A model generated the notes under the pieces. It made no database searches and was not told where the DNA came from. It worked only from the letters and a program-made list of their open reading frames with translations. A program made the translations under genes and the position numbers. Source: Bacteroidales bacterium (GTDB taxonomy: Bacteria; Bacteroidota; Bacteroidia; Bacteroidales; WCHB1-69). From it: a DNA stretch of 64,000 nucleotides. Below are positions 26,010 through 34,528 of the stretch, piece by piece (within the stretch, counting starts at the first letter, position 1; every line of letters begins with the position of its first letter). The stretch is from positions 18,689 through 82,688 of the forward strand of contig JAGCUN010000042.1 of the NCBI GenBank assembly GCA_017962845.1, given 5' to 3'.

Positions 26010-27002
26010 ATGTTGAAGTTCAGGTCTTTTTTATGGATATTGATGATGCTGGTGGCCTTCCGCTCCGCAGCCCAGCAGCCTGAAGTGGCCGTGACAGCCC
26101 GGCTCGATTCCACCCATATCTTGGTGGGCGACCATCTCCATCTGCACCTTTCTGCTCAAACGACAGGCAAGACCGTATTGTCGTTCCAGTCGAAAGACGA
26201 GTGGAAAATGATGAATTGTGAAGTGCTGGATGTATCTGACATTCAACGGAATGAAAAGAACGGACAGGTCACTTATCGCCAAGATTTTGTGGTTACGGCC
26301 TTCGATACGAGCCGTGCGGTCATCGCCCCCATTCAGGTGTGGGCCGACACTGCCATGGCGGCTTGCACCGATACCATCTTCTTCTATGTGGATACCCTGC
26401 CTGTCTTCGTCGATACGGCAGCTGCCTTCCGCGACATCAAGCCCCCCTTGGGTGGACTGGAGCAGGTGGAAAAGTCCTACAGAAAAATCTGGATCATAGG
26501 CTCGTCAGTGGGTGCAGGACTTATTCTTATCGCCCTTATATTGGTGTTTTTCTTGGTCTGGTGGCCCATACTGAAGAAAAAACGGGCTATCCGGCAGCGC
26601 GAAATTCGCCGGCAAAGTTCGGGCGCGATAGCCCTCGGACATCTCCGGGAACTGAAAGCTAAAGAGTTGTGTCAGAAAGGGATGGCCAAAGAACACTATT
26701 CGGAGTTGAGTGTGATTCTGAGAACCTATCTGGATGATCAGTGGGACGTGAATGCGATGGAGATGGTGACAGATGAAATCATGACGGCTATGGCCTCGCT
26801 GGAAGTTACCGAGCAGCAGCGGATGGAGATCCTCTCATTTTTGAGAATCTCCGACCTTGTGAAATATGCCCGCCGGCAACCGCCCATGGAAGAGAATGCT
26901 TTGCAAATGGATAATGTGACGAAGTTTGTGCGCGACACTGACCAGCAGGAGCAGCAGCGCAGAGCGCAGCAGGCCGACAAGAGAAATAAGGGAGGAGAGT
27001 GA
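26010..27002 (+). CDS. BatD-like/DUF4381-like membrane protein of the Bat locus
   Basis: 330 residues: signal peptide (1-21, ending AAQ), a periplasmic beta-sandwich (about 25-140) that recalls the BatD ectodomain, one membrane helix at about 160-186 and a cytoplasmic helical tail (190-330) rich in Arg, Gln and Lys. Genes of this kind lie immediately before batA in the Bacteroides aerotolerance (bat) cluster. Start at ATG 26010, preceded by GAGG; longer readings would run into the PAS gene. It ends 1 base before the BatA start. Function in the Bat complex is uncharacterised. Confidence 0.75.
   Translation: MLKFRSFLWILMMLVAFRSAAQQPEVAVTARLDSTHILVGDHLHLHLSAQTTGKTVLSFQSKDEWKMMNCEVLDVSDIQRNEKNGQVTYRQDFVVTAFDTSRAVIAPIQVWADTAMAACTDTIFFYVDTLPVFVDTAAAFRDIKPPLGGLEQVEKSYRKIWIIGSSVGAGLILIALILVFFLVWWPILKKKRAIRQREIRRQSSGAIALGHLRELKAKELCQKGMAKEHYSELSVILRTYLDDQWDVNAMEMVTDEIMTAMASLEVTEQQRMEILSFLRISDLVKYARRQPPMEENALQMDNVTKFVRDTDQQEQQRRAQQADKRNKGGE
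26991..26997 (+). promoter_or_regulatory. Strong Shine-Dalgarno for batA
   Basis: GGAGGAG, ending 6 bases before ATG 27004 and lying inside the last codons of the upstream gene. Unusually strong for this window, where most starts have no clear Shine-Dalgarno; it fixes the batA start. Confidence 0.65.
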
Positions 27003-27003
27003 G

Positions 27004-28026
27004 ATGAATGCGTTTGACAATTTCTTTCAGGTTGTAGGACAGATGAAGTTCGCTAACCCTCATCTGTTGTGGCTGTTGACTCTGATTCCGCTCTATGTGG
27101 CGTGGTATGTTTGGAAACGGCACCGCCAGCATGCAGCGATGGTTATCAGCACCACCGCACCGCTTGGCCAGCCCACCTTCCGCTACCGTCTCCGCCATTT
27201 CCCGGCCATCTTCCGCTGCCTCGCCCTCTTTTTCCTGATTGTCGCCCTCGCACGGCCCCAGACCTCCGACAGTCAGGTCAATGGTAAGTCCATCAAGGAG
27301 GGGATAGATGTTATCATGGCGCTGGACGTGTCGGGAAGTATGGACATGATGGACTTCAAACCTACGCGCTTGGAGGCCTGCAAGCAGATTGCCGCTGAGT
27401 TTGTGCAAAAGCGTGAGAACGACAATGTGGGACTGGTGCTCTATGCCGGCGAGGCCTACACCCTCAGTCCGCCTACTACAGACCATGCCTATTTTCTGGA
27501 GCTGCTCAAGAGCGTGAAACGTGAACCGTTGGTGGACGGTACCGCCATCGGTGATGGCCTCGGCCTCGCGGTCAGCCACCTGAAGGATAGCAAGGCGAAA
27601 AGCAAGGTGGTGATCCTGCTGTCGGATGGCGTCAACAATGCCGGTTTCATCGATCCGCGTACCGCGGCGTCCATGGCGAAGGAATATAATATTAAGGTAT
27701 ATACCATCAGTTGCGGTACCAACGGACGCACCGCCGGTATCCGTGTGCCCGGACATGGAGTGGTGCAGAGCAAAACCGTGCTCGATGAAGCCCTGATGAA
27801 GGAGATCGCCACCGAAACGGGCGGCAAGTACTTCTCCGCCGGCAACGAGAAAAAACTGCGTCAGGTATATAGCGAAATCGACAAGTTGGAGACCACCCGC
27901 CGTGAGGAAAAGACCGTGGTGAGCTGGGCAAACGACCATTTTCTGCCCTTCCTCCTGATCGGGATTCTCTTCCTGTTGTTGGAATTTGTCATGCGATTCG
28001 GTGTGGTGCGAGTCAACCCTTCGTGA
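27004..28026 (+). CDS. batA: BatA, von Willebrand factor A domain membrane protein
   Basis: 340 residues. Membrane helices at about 20-37 and 66-83, a VWA domain with intact MIDAS (DVSGSMD at 108-114, later TTDHAY and LSDGVNNAG), and a C-terminal helix near 315-333. Matches BatA of the Bacteroides aerotolerance operon, thought to form an envelope complex that supports survival of oxidative stress. In most relatives moxR, a DUF58 gene and batB-E flank it; here the upstream neighbours are tamB, the PAS gene and the BatD-like gene, and nothing of the bat cluster follows. The next gene has its own promoter. Confidence 0.9.
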   Translation: MNAFDNFFQVVGQMKFANPHLLWLLTLIPLYVAWYVWKRHRQHAAMVISTTAPLGQPTFRYRLRHFPAIFRCLALFFLIVALARPQTSDSQVNGKSIKEGIDVIMALDVSGSMDMMDFKPTRLEACKQIAAEFVQKRENDNVGLVLYAGEAYTLSPPTTDHAYFLELLKSVKREPLVDGTAIGDGLGLAVSHLKDSKAKSKVVILLSDGVNNAGFIDPRTAASMAKEYNIKVYTISCGTNGRTAGIRVPGHGVVQSKTVLDEALMKEIATETGGKYFSAGNEKKLRQVYSEIDKLETTRREEKTVVSWANDHFLPFLLIGILFLLLEFVMRFGVVRVNPS

Positions 28027-28060
28027 ACGATGATAATTCATTGATAAGTTTTTTTTGTTT

Positions 28061-28094
28061 TTTGTACCATCAATCAAAAAAACATGTAAATTTG
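28061..28094 (+). promoter_or_regulatory. Promoter for the DUF4328 gene
   Basis: TTTG (28061-28064), 22-base spacer and TAAATTTG (28087-28094) followed by CA. It leaves a leader of roughly 65 bases to ATG 28167, AT-rich and without an obvious riboswitch fold. Confidence 0.55.
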
Positions 28095-28166
28095 CAACTT
28101 GTAAAAGGTATGGCCTTTTTGAATTGTAATTAATTAATTATCAATGTTATATAAAACATTTTTAGT

Positions 28167-29267
28167 ATGAAGAAATTTACAAACAATGCTCTCTGGGGTG
28201 TGATTTCCATGGTTCTGAATCTCGTTATCCTCTGCTTGGTCGTGGTATCGGCGGTTCAATTGGGCAATTATGACAAGAAAAACATCTATCTGCAAGACTC
28301 CATTATGCCCACTTATTCGTTCTGGACTGACTCCGTGAGATACTCGGAAGAAGCGCTCGGCAAGAAACAGAACAGTATGGAAGGCTATACGAAATTGTTC
28401 GAGGATACGAAAGCTTCCGTTGACAAGGTGGGCAAACTGCTTGCCGCAGACCCGGAAAATGATTCCCTTAAGAATAAGTACTATAGTGATACCACCCACC
28501 TGAAAGACTATGGTGAAAACATCACCCGCCTTAAAACCGAAGTGAGCCTTTATAAAGATACAGTTGGGTATGCCAAAGCTGGACTTAAGCCCTGGGCAGA
28601 CAAATACAATGCAGCTGTTAACGAGGCTTCCCCGACATTGGGCGGATTCAATATTGTGATTATCATCACCTCTATTCTTTTGGTCATCAAAATGATCTGT
28701 TTTGGTTATTGGATGATGCTCAACACTAAGAATCTTCGCCGTGTATCCACTTGGTGGAAAAAAGGTAATGATGCGATCAACATTGTCGCATGGCTTATCC
28801 CGATTTATAACTTGTTTAAGCCTTGCGCCCTGTTCTCCAACCTTATTTCTGAAACCAAATATGCTCTTCGCGATAAATCCATCATCACCGAAGCTAACGA
28901 CTCCAACCATATGGAATCTATTTCCCTCTGGTGGGGCTCGATGATTTTCGCCAAGATGGTTATGCCCCTCTTCATCGGTGGTCTGACTATCTGTCTCAAT
29001 GTTTGGCTGTTTGTCCTCCTTGGAGTGGCTGATGTGGATGTCGCTGCCAACAGCCTCGGTCTTCTTGGCTTTGGCACCTATTTTGGCAATACCGGACTCT
29101 TCTTCTACCTCAGACCACACGTCATCGTGATGGCTCTCTACCTTATTGGTTGGATTGTTTACCTTGGCTATGAGTGCTACATGATTTTCTCGTACAACAA
29201 ACTCAATAAGATGATGTGCGATAATGAGGACAAATTTGAATTTGTAGAGAATACGGATAAGAAATAG
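28167..29267 (+). CDS. DUF4328 multi-pass membrane protein
   Basis: 366 residues. A membrane helix at about 10-32 is followed by a ~120-residue extracytoplasmic, charged and probably coiled-coil region (40-155), then several membrane helices to the C-terminus. The segment AWLIPIYNLFKPCALFSNL is the signature of DUF4328 (IP-x-x-NL-x-x-P). Usual DUF4328 proteins lack the long coiled insert, so this one combines that core with an extra ectodomain. Function unknown. Monocistronic: own promoter and a strong terminator. Confidence 0.8.
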   Translation: MKKFTNNALWGVISMVLNLVILCLVVVSAVQLGNYDKKNIYLQDSIMPTYSFWTDSVRYSEEALGKKQNSMEGYTKLFEDTKASVDKVGKLLAADPENDSLKNKYYSDTTHLKDYGENITRLKTEVSLYKDTVGYAKAGLKPWADKYNAAVNEASPTLGGFNIVIIITSILLVIKMICFGYWMMLNTKNLRRVSTWWKKGNDAINIVAWLIPIYNLFKPCALFSNLISETKYALRDKSIITEANDSNHMESISLWWGSMIFAKMVMPLFIGGLTICLNVWLFVLLGVADVDVAANSLGLLGFGTYFGNTGLFFYLRPHVIVMALYLIGWIVYLGYECYMIFSYNKLNKMMCDNEDKFEFVENTDKK

Positions 29268-29284
29268 TAGGGATACTTCCTGTT

Positions 29285-29335
29285 AAAAAGCCCGAAGGAT
29301 TTGCTTGCGTAAATGCTTCGGGCTTTTTCTTTTTC
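29285..29335 (+). terminator. Intrinsic terminator after the DUF4328 gene
   Basis: Inverted repeat with arms AAGCCCGAAG (29288-29297) and CTTCGGGCTT (29316-29325), then a T-rich run. It lies 18 bases after the stop. The arm flanks (A-run on one side, T-run on the other) would also allow it to work on the minus strand, but no minus-strand gene reaches it. Confidence 0.85.
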
Positions 29336-29416
29336 CCCTCATCTGAATCATCAGAAAGTGTTCATAAAAATTATATTTAATTTATACTTTACATCCAATG
29401 TTTCAATAATTTGATG

Positions 29417-29424
29417 TATTTTTG
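29417..29424 (+). promoter_or_regulatory. -7 element for the receptor/DUF5689 operon
   Basis: TATTTTTG followed by CA, 32 bases before ATG 29456; no clear -33 box. Confidence 0.5.
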
Positions 29425-29455
29425 CAAATGGAAAAGAATAACCAAATTTAAGGAT

Positions 29456-31969
29456 ATGAAAAAAACGTTATTTCTCGTTTTTTCTTTTGTAATGATTTGC
29501 TTTACAGGATTTTCGCAAGATGATCCAACAGCGGCTGACAGCGTTTCAAACCCACGTGGCAGCGGCGAAAGCTCCACCTTCGACACGGAGGGGTTGGACG
29601 ATGAGGAGTCAACCGTGGGCGGCTTTGTGCCCGGACTGCTGCACTCGTCGCGCGACGTGTTCAGCAACAACACCTCCTACGCCTTCGGCATCGCCTACTT
29701 CAAGGCACGTGGCCTCGACTCGAAGTACCAGACCATCGCCATCAACGGTCTGGAGATGGAGAGCCTCGTGACAGGGCGCGCCGTCTATGCGCAGTGGGGC
29801 GGCCTCAACCGCGTGTTCCGCTGGCCCGAGAATGTGGGCAACCTCGACCCCGTGACCTTCAACTTCGGCGACATCGGCGGTTCCACCAACTACAGCACCC
29901 GCGCCTCCAACTACCGTCATCAGTTCCATGCCAACTACTCGCTCTGCAACCGCAACTACAACAACCGCATCATGCTCACTTACGCTACCGGTCTGATGAA
30001 GAACGGCTGGGCATTCGCCGCCTCCGCCTCCACCCGCTTCGGCAGTCAGCTGAGCTACGTGGACGGCAGCAGCTACACGGGCTTCGCCTATTTCTTCTCC
30101 GCTGAAAAACGTATCAACAGCGAGCATGCCCTTAACTTATCGTTCTGGGGTTCACCTACTTCCAGAAGTCTGCAGAGCAACTCCACTCAGGAGGTTTACG
30201 ACCTTACCGGCGACCATTACTATAACTCCAATTGGGGATGGTACGACGGCAAGAAGCGCAACGCCCGCATCCGCAAAACCTACGAGCCAGTGTTCATGCT
30301 CTCGCATTATTTCACCCCGCAGAATGGCAAATATCAGATTACCACAAATTTAGGAAGTAGCTTCGGCCGCCAGAGCACCACCTCGCTCAACTGGGCCGAC
30401 GTGCCGGACCCGCGTCCCGACTACTACCGCTACTTGCCCAGCTACATCACCGACGACACCACCCTGCAGGCTTGGTACACCGACCAGTGGCTGCACAACC
30501 GTGACTTCCGCCAGCTCGACTGGGATCATTTCTACGAGGTGAACCAGCTGGCCGCCGCCAACGGCGAACGCGCCCAGTACATCGTGGAGAACCGCGTCAT
30601 CGACCATGTGCAGGTGTCGGGTGCCACCAACGTGGTGACCAACCTCACCGACCATATCAAACTCGCCGCCGGCGTGGATATTCGCGGTTATCATCAGCGT
30701 AATTATAAGACCATCAACGATTTGTTGGGCGGTGCCTATTGGCTCAACGAGGACAAATATGCCGATGGCGAAAGCCCCGACAACCCCTACCTGCTGTACG
30801 ACGATTTGGACAATATCGGTGCGCACCTCGGCGTGGGCGACAAGTTCGGTTACGATTATGCCTACAATATTTTTAAACAGAATGTATGGGCTACCGCCAA
30901 ATTCGCCTACAGCCATGTGGATTTCCATGTGGGGGCTAATTTCACAGCCACCGAGATGTGGCGTACGGGTTACATGCGCAACGGCCGTTTCCCCGATGAT
31001 TCTCAAGGACGTTCCGAAGTCAAAGTTTTCCCTGACTATGGCTTGAAAGCCGGTGTTACTTATAAAATAAACGGTCGTAACTATTTGGTGGCTAATGCTC
31101 AATGGCAAACCCAAGCTCCCAGTATCCTCGACGCTTTCATCAATCCGAACATCCGTAATGAATATGTGGGTTGGGTTGAGAGTGAGAAGGATCTTGGTGT
31201 GGACTTCTCCTACATCATGCGCTATCCCTTTATGCGGATGCGACTGACGGGCTATTATTATATGTTCAGGGACGTTACCGACCAGTTCAGCTTCTACCAT
31301 GATGACTATGGTACTTTCGTGAATTATGCCATGAGCAATATCAACAAGCGCAACATGGGTATCGAGTTGGGTATTGAAATTCCTATCGGCTCGATGTTCA
31401 CGGTGGCGTTGGCCGGCAACTACGGCGACTATATCTATACCAACCAGCCCAATGTCACCATTTCGGCCGACAATGGTTATGATGTGTTCGGCAGTGGTTT
31501 TACAGAGTATGACGAACTGGTATATTGGAAGAATTTCCACGTTGCCGCCGGTCCGCAGGTGGCGGGTACCCTCGGTCTGAAATTCAACTATAAATATTGG
31601 TATGTCAACCTCAATGCCAACTATTTCGACAAGATTTATGTGGACATGAATCCTGAACGTCGTACCACAGCAGCTCGAGGCACACTGTCCACCAACAGCG
31701 AGCAGTATCAGCAGCTTGTTGCGCAGGAGCGTTGCAAAGGTCAGTTCACGCTGGACCTTTCGGTGAGCAAATCGTGGAAGGTGAAGCAGAACACCATCGG
31801 CTTCAACGTGAGTCTCACCAACCTCACCAACAACAAGAACCTTGTTACCTCCGGATGGGAGCAGCGCCGTTACGACTACAGCGGCTACAATGTCAACAAG
31901 TTCCCCAACAAGTACTATTATGCACAAGGAATTACCTTCTACATTGGCATCAATTACACTTTTCAATAA
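29456..31969 (+). CDS. TonB-dependent outer-membrane receptor
   Basis: 837 residues. Signal peptide 1-20 (ending GFSQ), a short acidic leader, then a plug domain with INGLEMESLVTGRAVY and WGGLNRV, followed by a 22-strand-type barrel full of aromatic alternating strands and ending in a phenylalanine-terminal strand (GINYTFQ). It lacks the N-terminal CarboxypepD_reg extension of SusC proteins. Start at ATG 29456 after AAGGAT; a longer reading would pass through the promoter. It leads a three-gene operon with two DUF5689 lipoproteins, a gene order that replaces the SusD partner. Substrate unknown. The 5' third is visibly richer in C-ending codons than the rest. Confidence 0.92.
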   Translation: MKKTLFLVFSFVMICFTGFSQDDPTAADSVSNPRGSGESSTFDTEGLDDEESTVGGFVPGLLHSSRDVFSNNTSYAFGIAYFKARGLDSKYQTIAINGLEMESLVTGRAVYAQWGGLNRVFRWPENVGNLDPVTFNFGDIGGSTNYSTRASNYRHQFHANYSLCNRNYNNRIMLTYATGLMKNGWAFAASASTRFGSQLSYVDGSSYTGFAYFFSAEKRINSEHALNLSFWGSPTSRSLQSNSTQEVYDLTGDHYYNSNWGWYDGKKRNARIRKTYEPVFMLSHYFTPQNGKYQITTNLGSSFGRQSTTSLNWADVPDPRPDYYRYLPSYITDDTTLQAWYTDQWLHNRDFRQLDWDHFYEVNQLAAANGERAQYIVENRVIDHVQVSGATNVVTNLTDHIKLAAGVDIRGYHQRNYKTINDLLGGAYWLNEDKYADGESPDNPYLLYDDLDNIGAHLGVGDKFGYDYAYNIFKQNVWATAKFAYSHVDFHVGANFTATEMWRTGYMRNGRFPDDSQGRSEVKVFPDYGLKAGVTYKINGRNYLVANAQWQTQAPSILDAFINPNIRNEYVGWVESEKDLGVDFSYIMRYPFMRMRLTGYYYMFRDVTDQFSFYHDDYGTFVNYAMSNINKRNMGIELGIEIPIGSMFTVALAGNYGDYIYTNQPNVTISADNGYDVFGSGFTEYDELVYWKNFHVAAGPQVAGTLGLKFNYKYWYVNLNANYFDKIYVDMNPERRTTAARGTLSTNSEQYQQLVAQERCKGQFTLDLSVSKSWKVKQNTIGFNVSLTNLTNNKNLVTSGWEQRRYDYSGYNVNKFPNKYYYAQGITFYIGINYTFQ

Positions 31970-31975
31970 TAGATA

Positions 31976-33226
31976 ATGTTTAAGATTATGAATACTTTCA
32001 ACAAAGTGAAAATGATGATGGCGACGCTTCTTCTGGTGGTAGTGGGAGCGGGCTGCAACAAGGAGTTGGATGAGGCTCCCGTGCTGCGCTATACTGGCGA
32101 GGCCAACATGACCATTGAGGATCTGCTGGCTCTGCATCAGGTAGGCAGTGTGGACTCGTATTCTGAAATCCCTGAGGGAACGATTATTACGGGTGTCATT
32201 ACCTCCAGCGACCAAGAGGGCAACTGCTACAAGTACCTGACCATTCAGGATGAGACGGGTGCCATCATGATCAAGGTGGACGACTCGAAGCTCTATCCCA
32301 GATACCGCATTGGGCAACGACTTTATGTGGAATGCCGCGATATGGTGATCGGCGACTACCGCAAGAACAAGCAGCTCGGTTTCTGGGTGGATGGCTCGAT
32401 AACAGGCATTCCCTCTTCACGTGAGGCCATGTACCTGTATCGCGACGATGTGTGCGGTGCAGAACCGGAAGCTTTGGTCATCACCTCCAAGAATGACATT
32501 GACCCCAGCATGTACAACCGTTTGGTGAAGCTGGAGGGATGTCATTTTGAGGAGGGCGGCACGGCCACCTACTGCGACCCTGGTGCGGCCACATCGCGCA
32601 ACATTGTGATGAGCGACAATACGCAGATTGTGCTGCGTACCAGCAACTACGCCAAGTTCGCCAATAATGTTCTGCCTACCGGTGATGGCGACCTCTACGG
32701 CATACTGACCATCTACAACACGACGCCCCAGCTGATTATCCGTTCGTTGGACGATGTGCGTATGTCGGGCGGCGGTGTGAATCCCGGCACTACCGAGACC
32801 CTCTACAGCGTCGATTTCTCCAGCAACCCGCTGGAGGGACAAGGCTGGACAGTGCTGGGCGACGCGGGCTGGTTCTACTGGACCGGCGGTCCGGCATTCG
32901 CTATCCAAAATCAAGGTAGTGACTTGATTGACAGCTGGTTGGTGTCGCCCGCCATCAGCGGACTGAGCGGCTATCAGGATGTTTTTGTCACAGTGGACGA
33001 TGTGGTCAATGCTTCCGCAAATGGCCTGATGGAGATGTACTACAGCACCTCCTTCAACGGCACCGACATCAACGCCAGCGACTGGACGGTCTTTCATAAT
33101 ATGGAGACCCTGCCGGCTGGTGTGGCATCCAACAGCAACTTCCGCATCGCCTTCCGCTACCGCGATGCCAATGGTGCCAACTGGCGTATCAACAGTGTGC
33201 AAATCAAGGGCGTACCTGTCCGTTAA
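31976..33226 (+). CDS. DUF5689 surface lipoprotein with choice-of-anchor J domain (first copy)
   Basis: 416 residues. Lipobox VGAGC (Cys27). A DUF5689 OB-fold-like domain spans about 40-235 (TIEDLLALHQVG, ITGVITSSDQEGNCYKYLTI, GDLYGILTIYN), followed by a jelly-roll of the choice-of-anchor J type at about 265-410 (DLIDSWLVSPAI, WRINSVQIKGV). ATG 31976 is 6 bases after the receptor stop; ATG 31988 is an alternative. With the paralogue that follows it probably sits on the cell surface at the receptor, binding or presenting ligand. Which ligand cannot be told from sequence. Confidence 0.85.
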   Translation: MFKIMNTFNKVKMMMATLLLVVVGAGCNKELDEAPVLRYTGEANMTIEDLLALHQVGSVDSYSEIPEGTIITGVITSSDQEGNCYKYLTIQDETGAIMIKVDDSKLYPRYRIGQRLYVECRDMVIGDYRKNKQLGFWVDGSITGIPSSREAMYLYRDDVCGAEPEALVITSKNDIDPSMYNRLVKLEGCHFEEGGTATYCDPGAATSRNIVMSDNTQIVLRTSNYAKFANNVLPTGDGDLYGILTIYNTTPQLIIRSLDDVRMSGGGVNPGTTETLYSVDFSSNPLEGQGWTVLGDAGWFYWTGGPAFAIQNQGSDLIDSWLVSPAISGLSGYQDVFVTVDDVVNASANGLMEMYYSTSFNGTDINASDWTVFHNMETLPAGVASNSNFRIAFRYRDANGANWRINSVQIKGVPVR

Positions 33227-33244
33227 TCTTTAAAAATCTCAATT

Positions 33245-34483
33245 ATGAAAAGATATAGTTATCTGATTCTGATGTTAGTGGCCGTGGTCGCTTTCAGCGC
33301 CTGCAACAAGTGGGAAGACCCAGAGTTTGAAGTGCCCACCTATCAGGGTGAGCCGGCCAACATGACCATTGCCGACATTATCAATGTATATACGGCTGCC
33401 GGACATCTGGATTCTATCTGCCATGCGGGTGAAACCTTCATCGTGCGCGCCACGGTGGTGAGTTCCGACGAGGGCGGTAATTTCTACAAGAATATGGTCA
33501 TCCAGGACGAGACGGGTGCCATCCAGCTTCAAATCAACCAGTCGGGATTGTGCCACACTTATCCCGTGGGACAGACCGTATATCTGAACTGTAGCGGCCT
33601 CGTGGTGGGCAACTACCACGGTGTGTATCAGGTGGGTTGGATTTACAATGGTGATGTGGGCCGTATCGATGGTCACTATCTGGATCGCTATCTTTCGCGC
33701 GACGGTCTGCCGCAGCCTGTGGAGCCGGTGAATATCATGAGTGCCTACGATATCAACGAGGGCAATGTGTGCCGGTTGGTGCGTTTGCACAATGTGGAGT
33801 TCGCCGATGATGTGGTGGGCAAGCCGTGGTCGGAAGATGCCGCCACTACCTCCCGTATTATCAAGAGTGTGAACGGCGAGGCGGTGACGAACCTCGTGGT
33901 GCGCACCTCCAACTATGCCAAGTTCCGCAAGGCGTTGGTGCCCGGCGGTACCGGCGACTTAGTCGGTATTCTTTCCGTTTACAACTCCACCTACCAACTG
34001 ATGCTGCGCACGATTGATGATGTGCAGTCGTTCGGTACCGTGCAGGATGTCTATTCCGTCTCCACCGCCAATGGAAGCGGCTGGGATTATACGGGGTGGA
34101 CTACCAATCAGGATTATATGTTGCACAACGGAGTGGATGCGGCCACCGACGACTGGCTCGTGTCGCCTGTGCTGCCCACGGCTACCGTTGATGGCAGTAC
34201 CCTCTTTGTTGAAGAGGCCTTCTTCAACACCGATGCCACCGCACAGAGCAAATTCACCCTTTATTATACCACTAACTATACTGGAGACCCCTCCACGACT
34301 GAATGGATTCCGCTGGTTTACAGCGATTACCGCGACGGTGCTGGTTTCTATCGGGCTCAGGTTGCAGCGCTCAACAACCTCTCTGGTAATGTGCGTATCG
34401 GCTGCCGCTATAAAACCTCCTCGGCTGATGCAGGCCAGTGGGCCATCAAGGGGTTGCATTTTCAAAAATTAGTGGCTCATTAA
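33245..34483 (+). CDS. DUF5689 surface lipoprotein with choice-of-anchor J domain (second copy)
   Basis: 412 residues. Lipobox AFSAC (Cys20). Same architecture as the gene before it: DUF5689 at about 35-235 (TIADIINVYTAAG, VRATVVSSDEGGNFYKN, GDLVGILSVYN) and a choice-of-anchor J domain at about 265-410 (DDWLVSPVLP, QWAIKGLHFQKL). Shared blocks such as RTSNYAKF and QDETGAI show the two arose by tandem duplication and then diverged. Separated from the first copy by 18 bases. Probably a second surface component of the same receptor complex. Confidence 0.85.
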   Translation: MKRYSYLILMLVAVVAFSACNKWEDPEFEVPTYQGEPANMTIADIINVYTAAGHLDSICHAGETFIVRATVVSSDEGGNFYKNMVIQDETGAIQLQINQSGLCHTYPVGQTVYLNCSGLVVGNYHGVYQVGWIYNGDVGRIDGHYLDRYLSRDGLPQPVEPVNIMSAYDINEGNVCRLVRLHNVEFADDVVGKPWSEDAATTSRIIKSVNGEAVTNLVVRTSNYAKFRKALVPGGTGDLVGILSVYNSTYQLMLRTIDDVQSFGTVQDVYSVSTANGSGWDYTGWTTNQDYMLHNGVDAATDDWLVSPVLPTATVDGSTLFVEEAFFNTDATAQSKFTLYYTTNYTGDPSTTEWIPLVYSDYRDGAGFYRAQVAALNNLSGNVRIGCRYKTSSADAGQWAIKGLHFQKLVAH

Positions 34484-34528
34484 TTCTAATTGGTCATTCT
34501 TAACTAAACGATTTATTATAAGATATTT

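Noticed and set aside
26806..28077. Minus-strand open frame of 423 codons over batA
   Set aside because: Shadow of batA; no family features.
30350..32317. Long open frame (655 codons) on the minus strand, antisense to the TonB receptor
   Set aside because: It mirrors the receptor's codon pattern, shows no recognisable domain, signal or promoter, and the plus-strand gene is certain.
34484..34528. FMN riboswitch upstream of ribBA
   Set aside because: Only 45 bases are available and no RFN-type conserved stems are visible.
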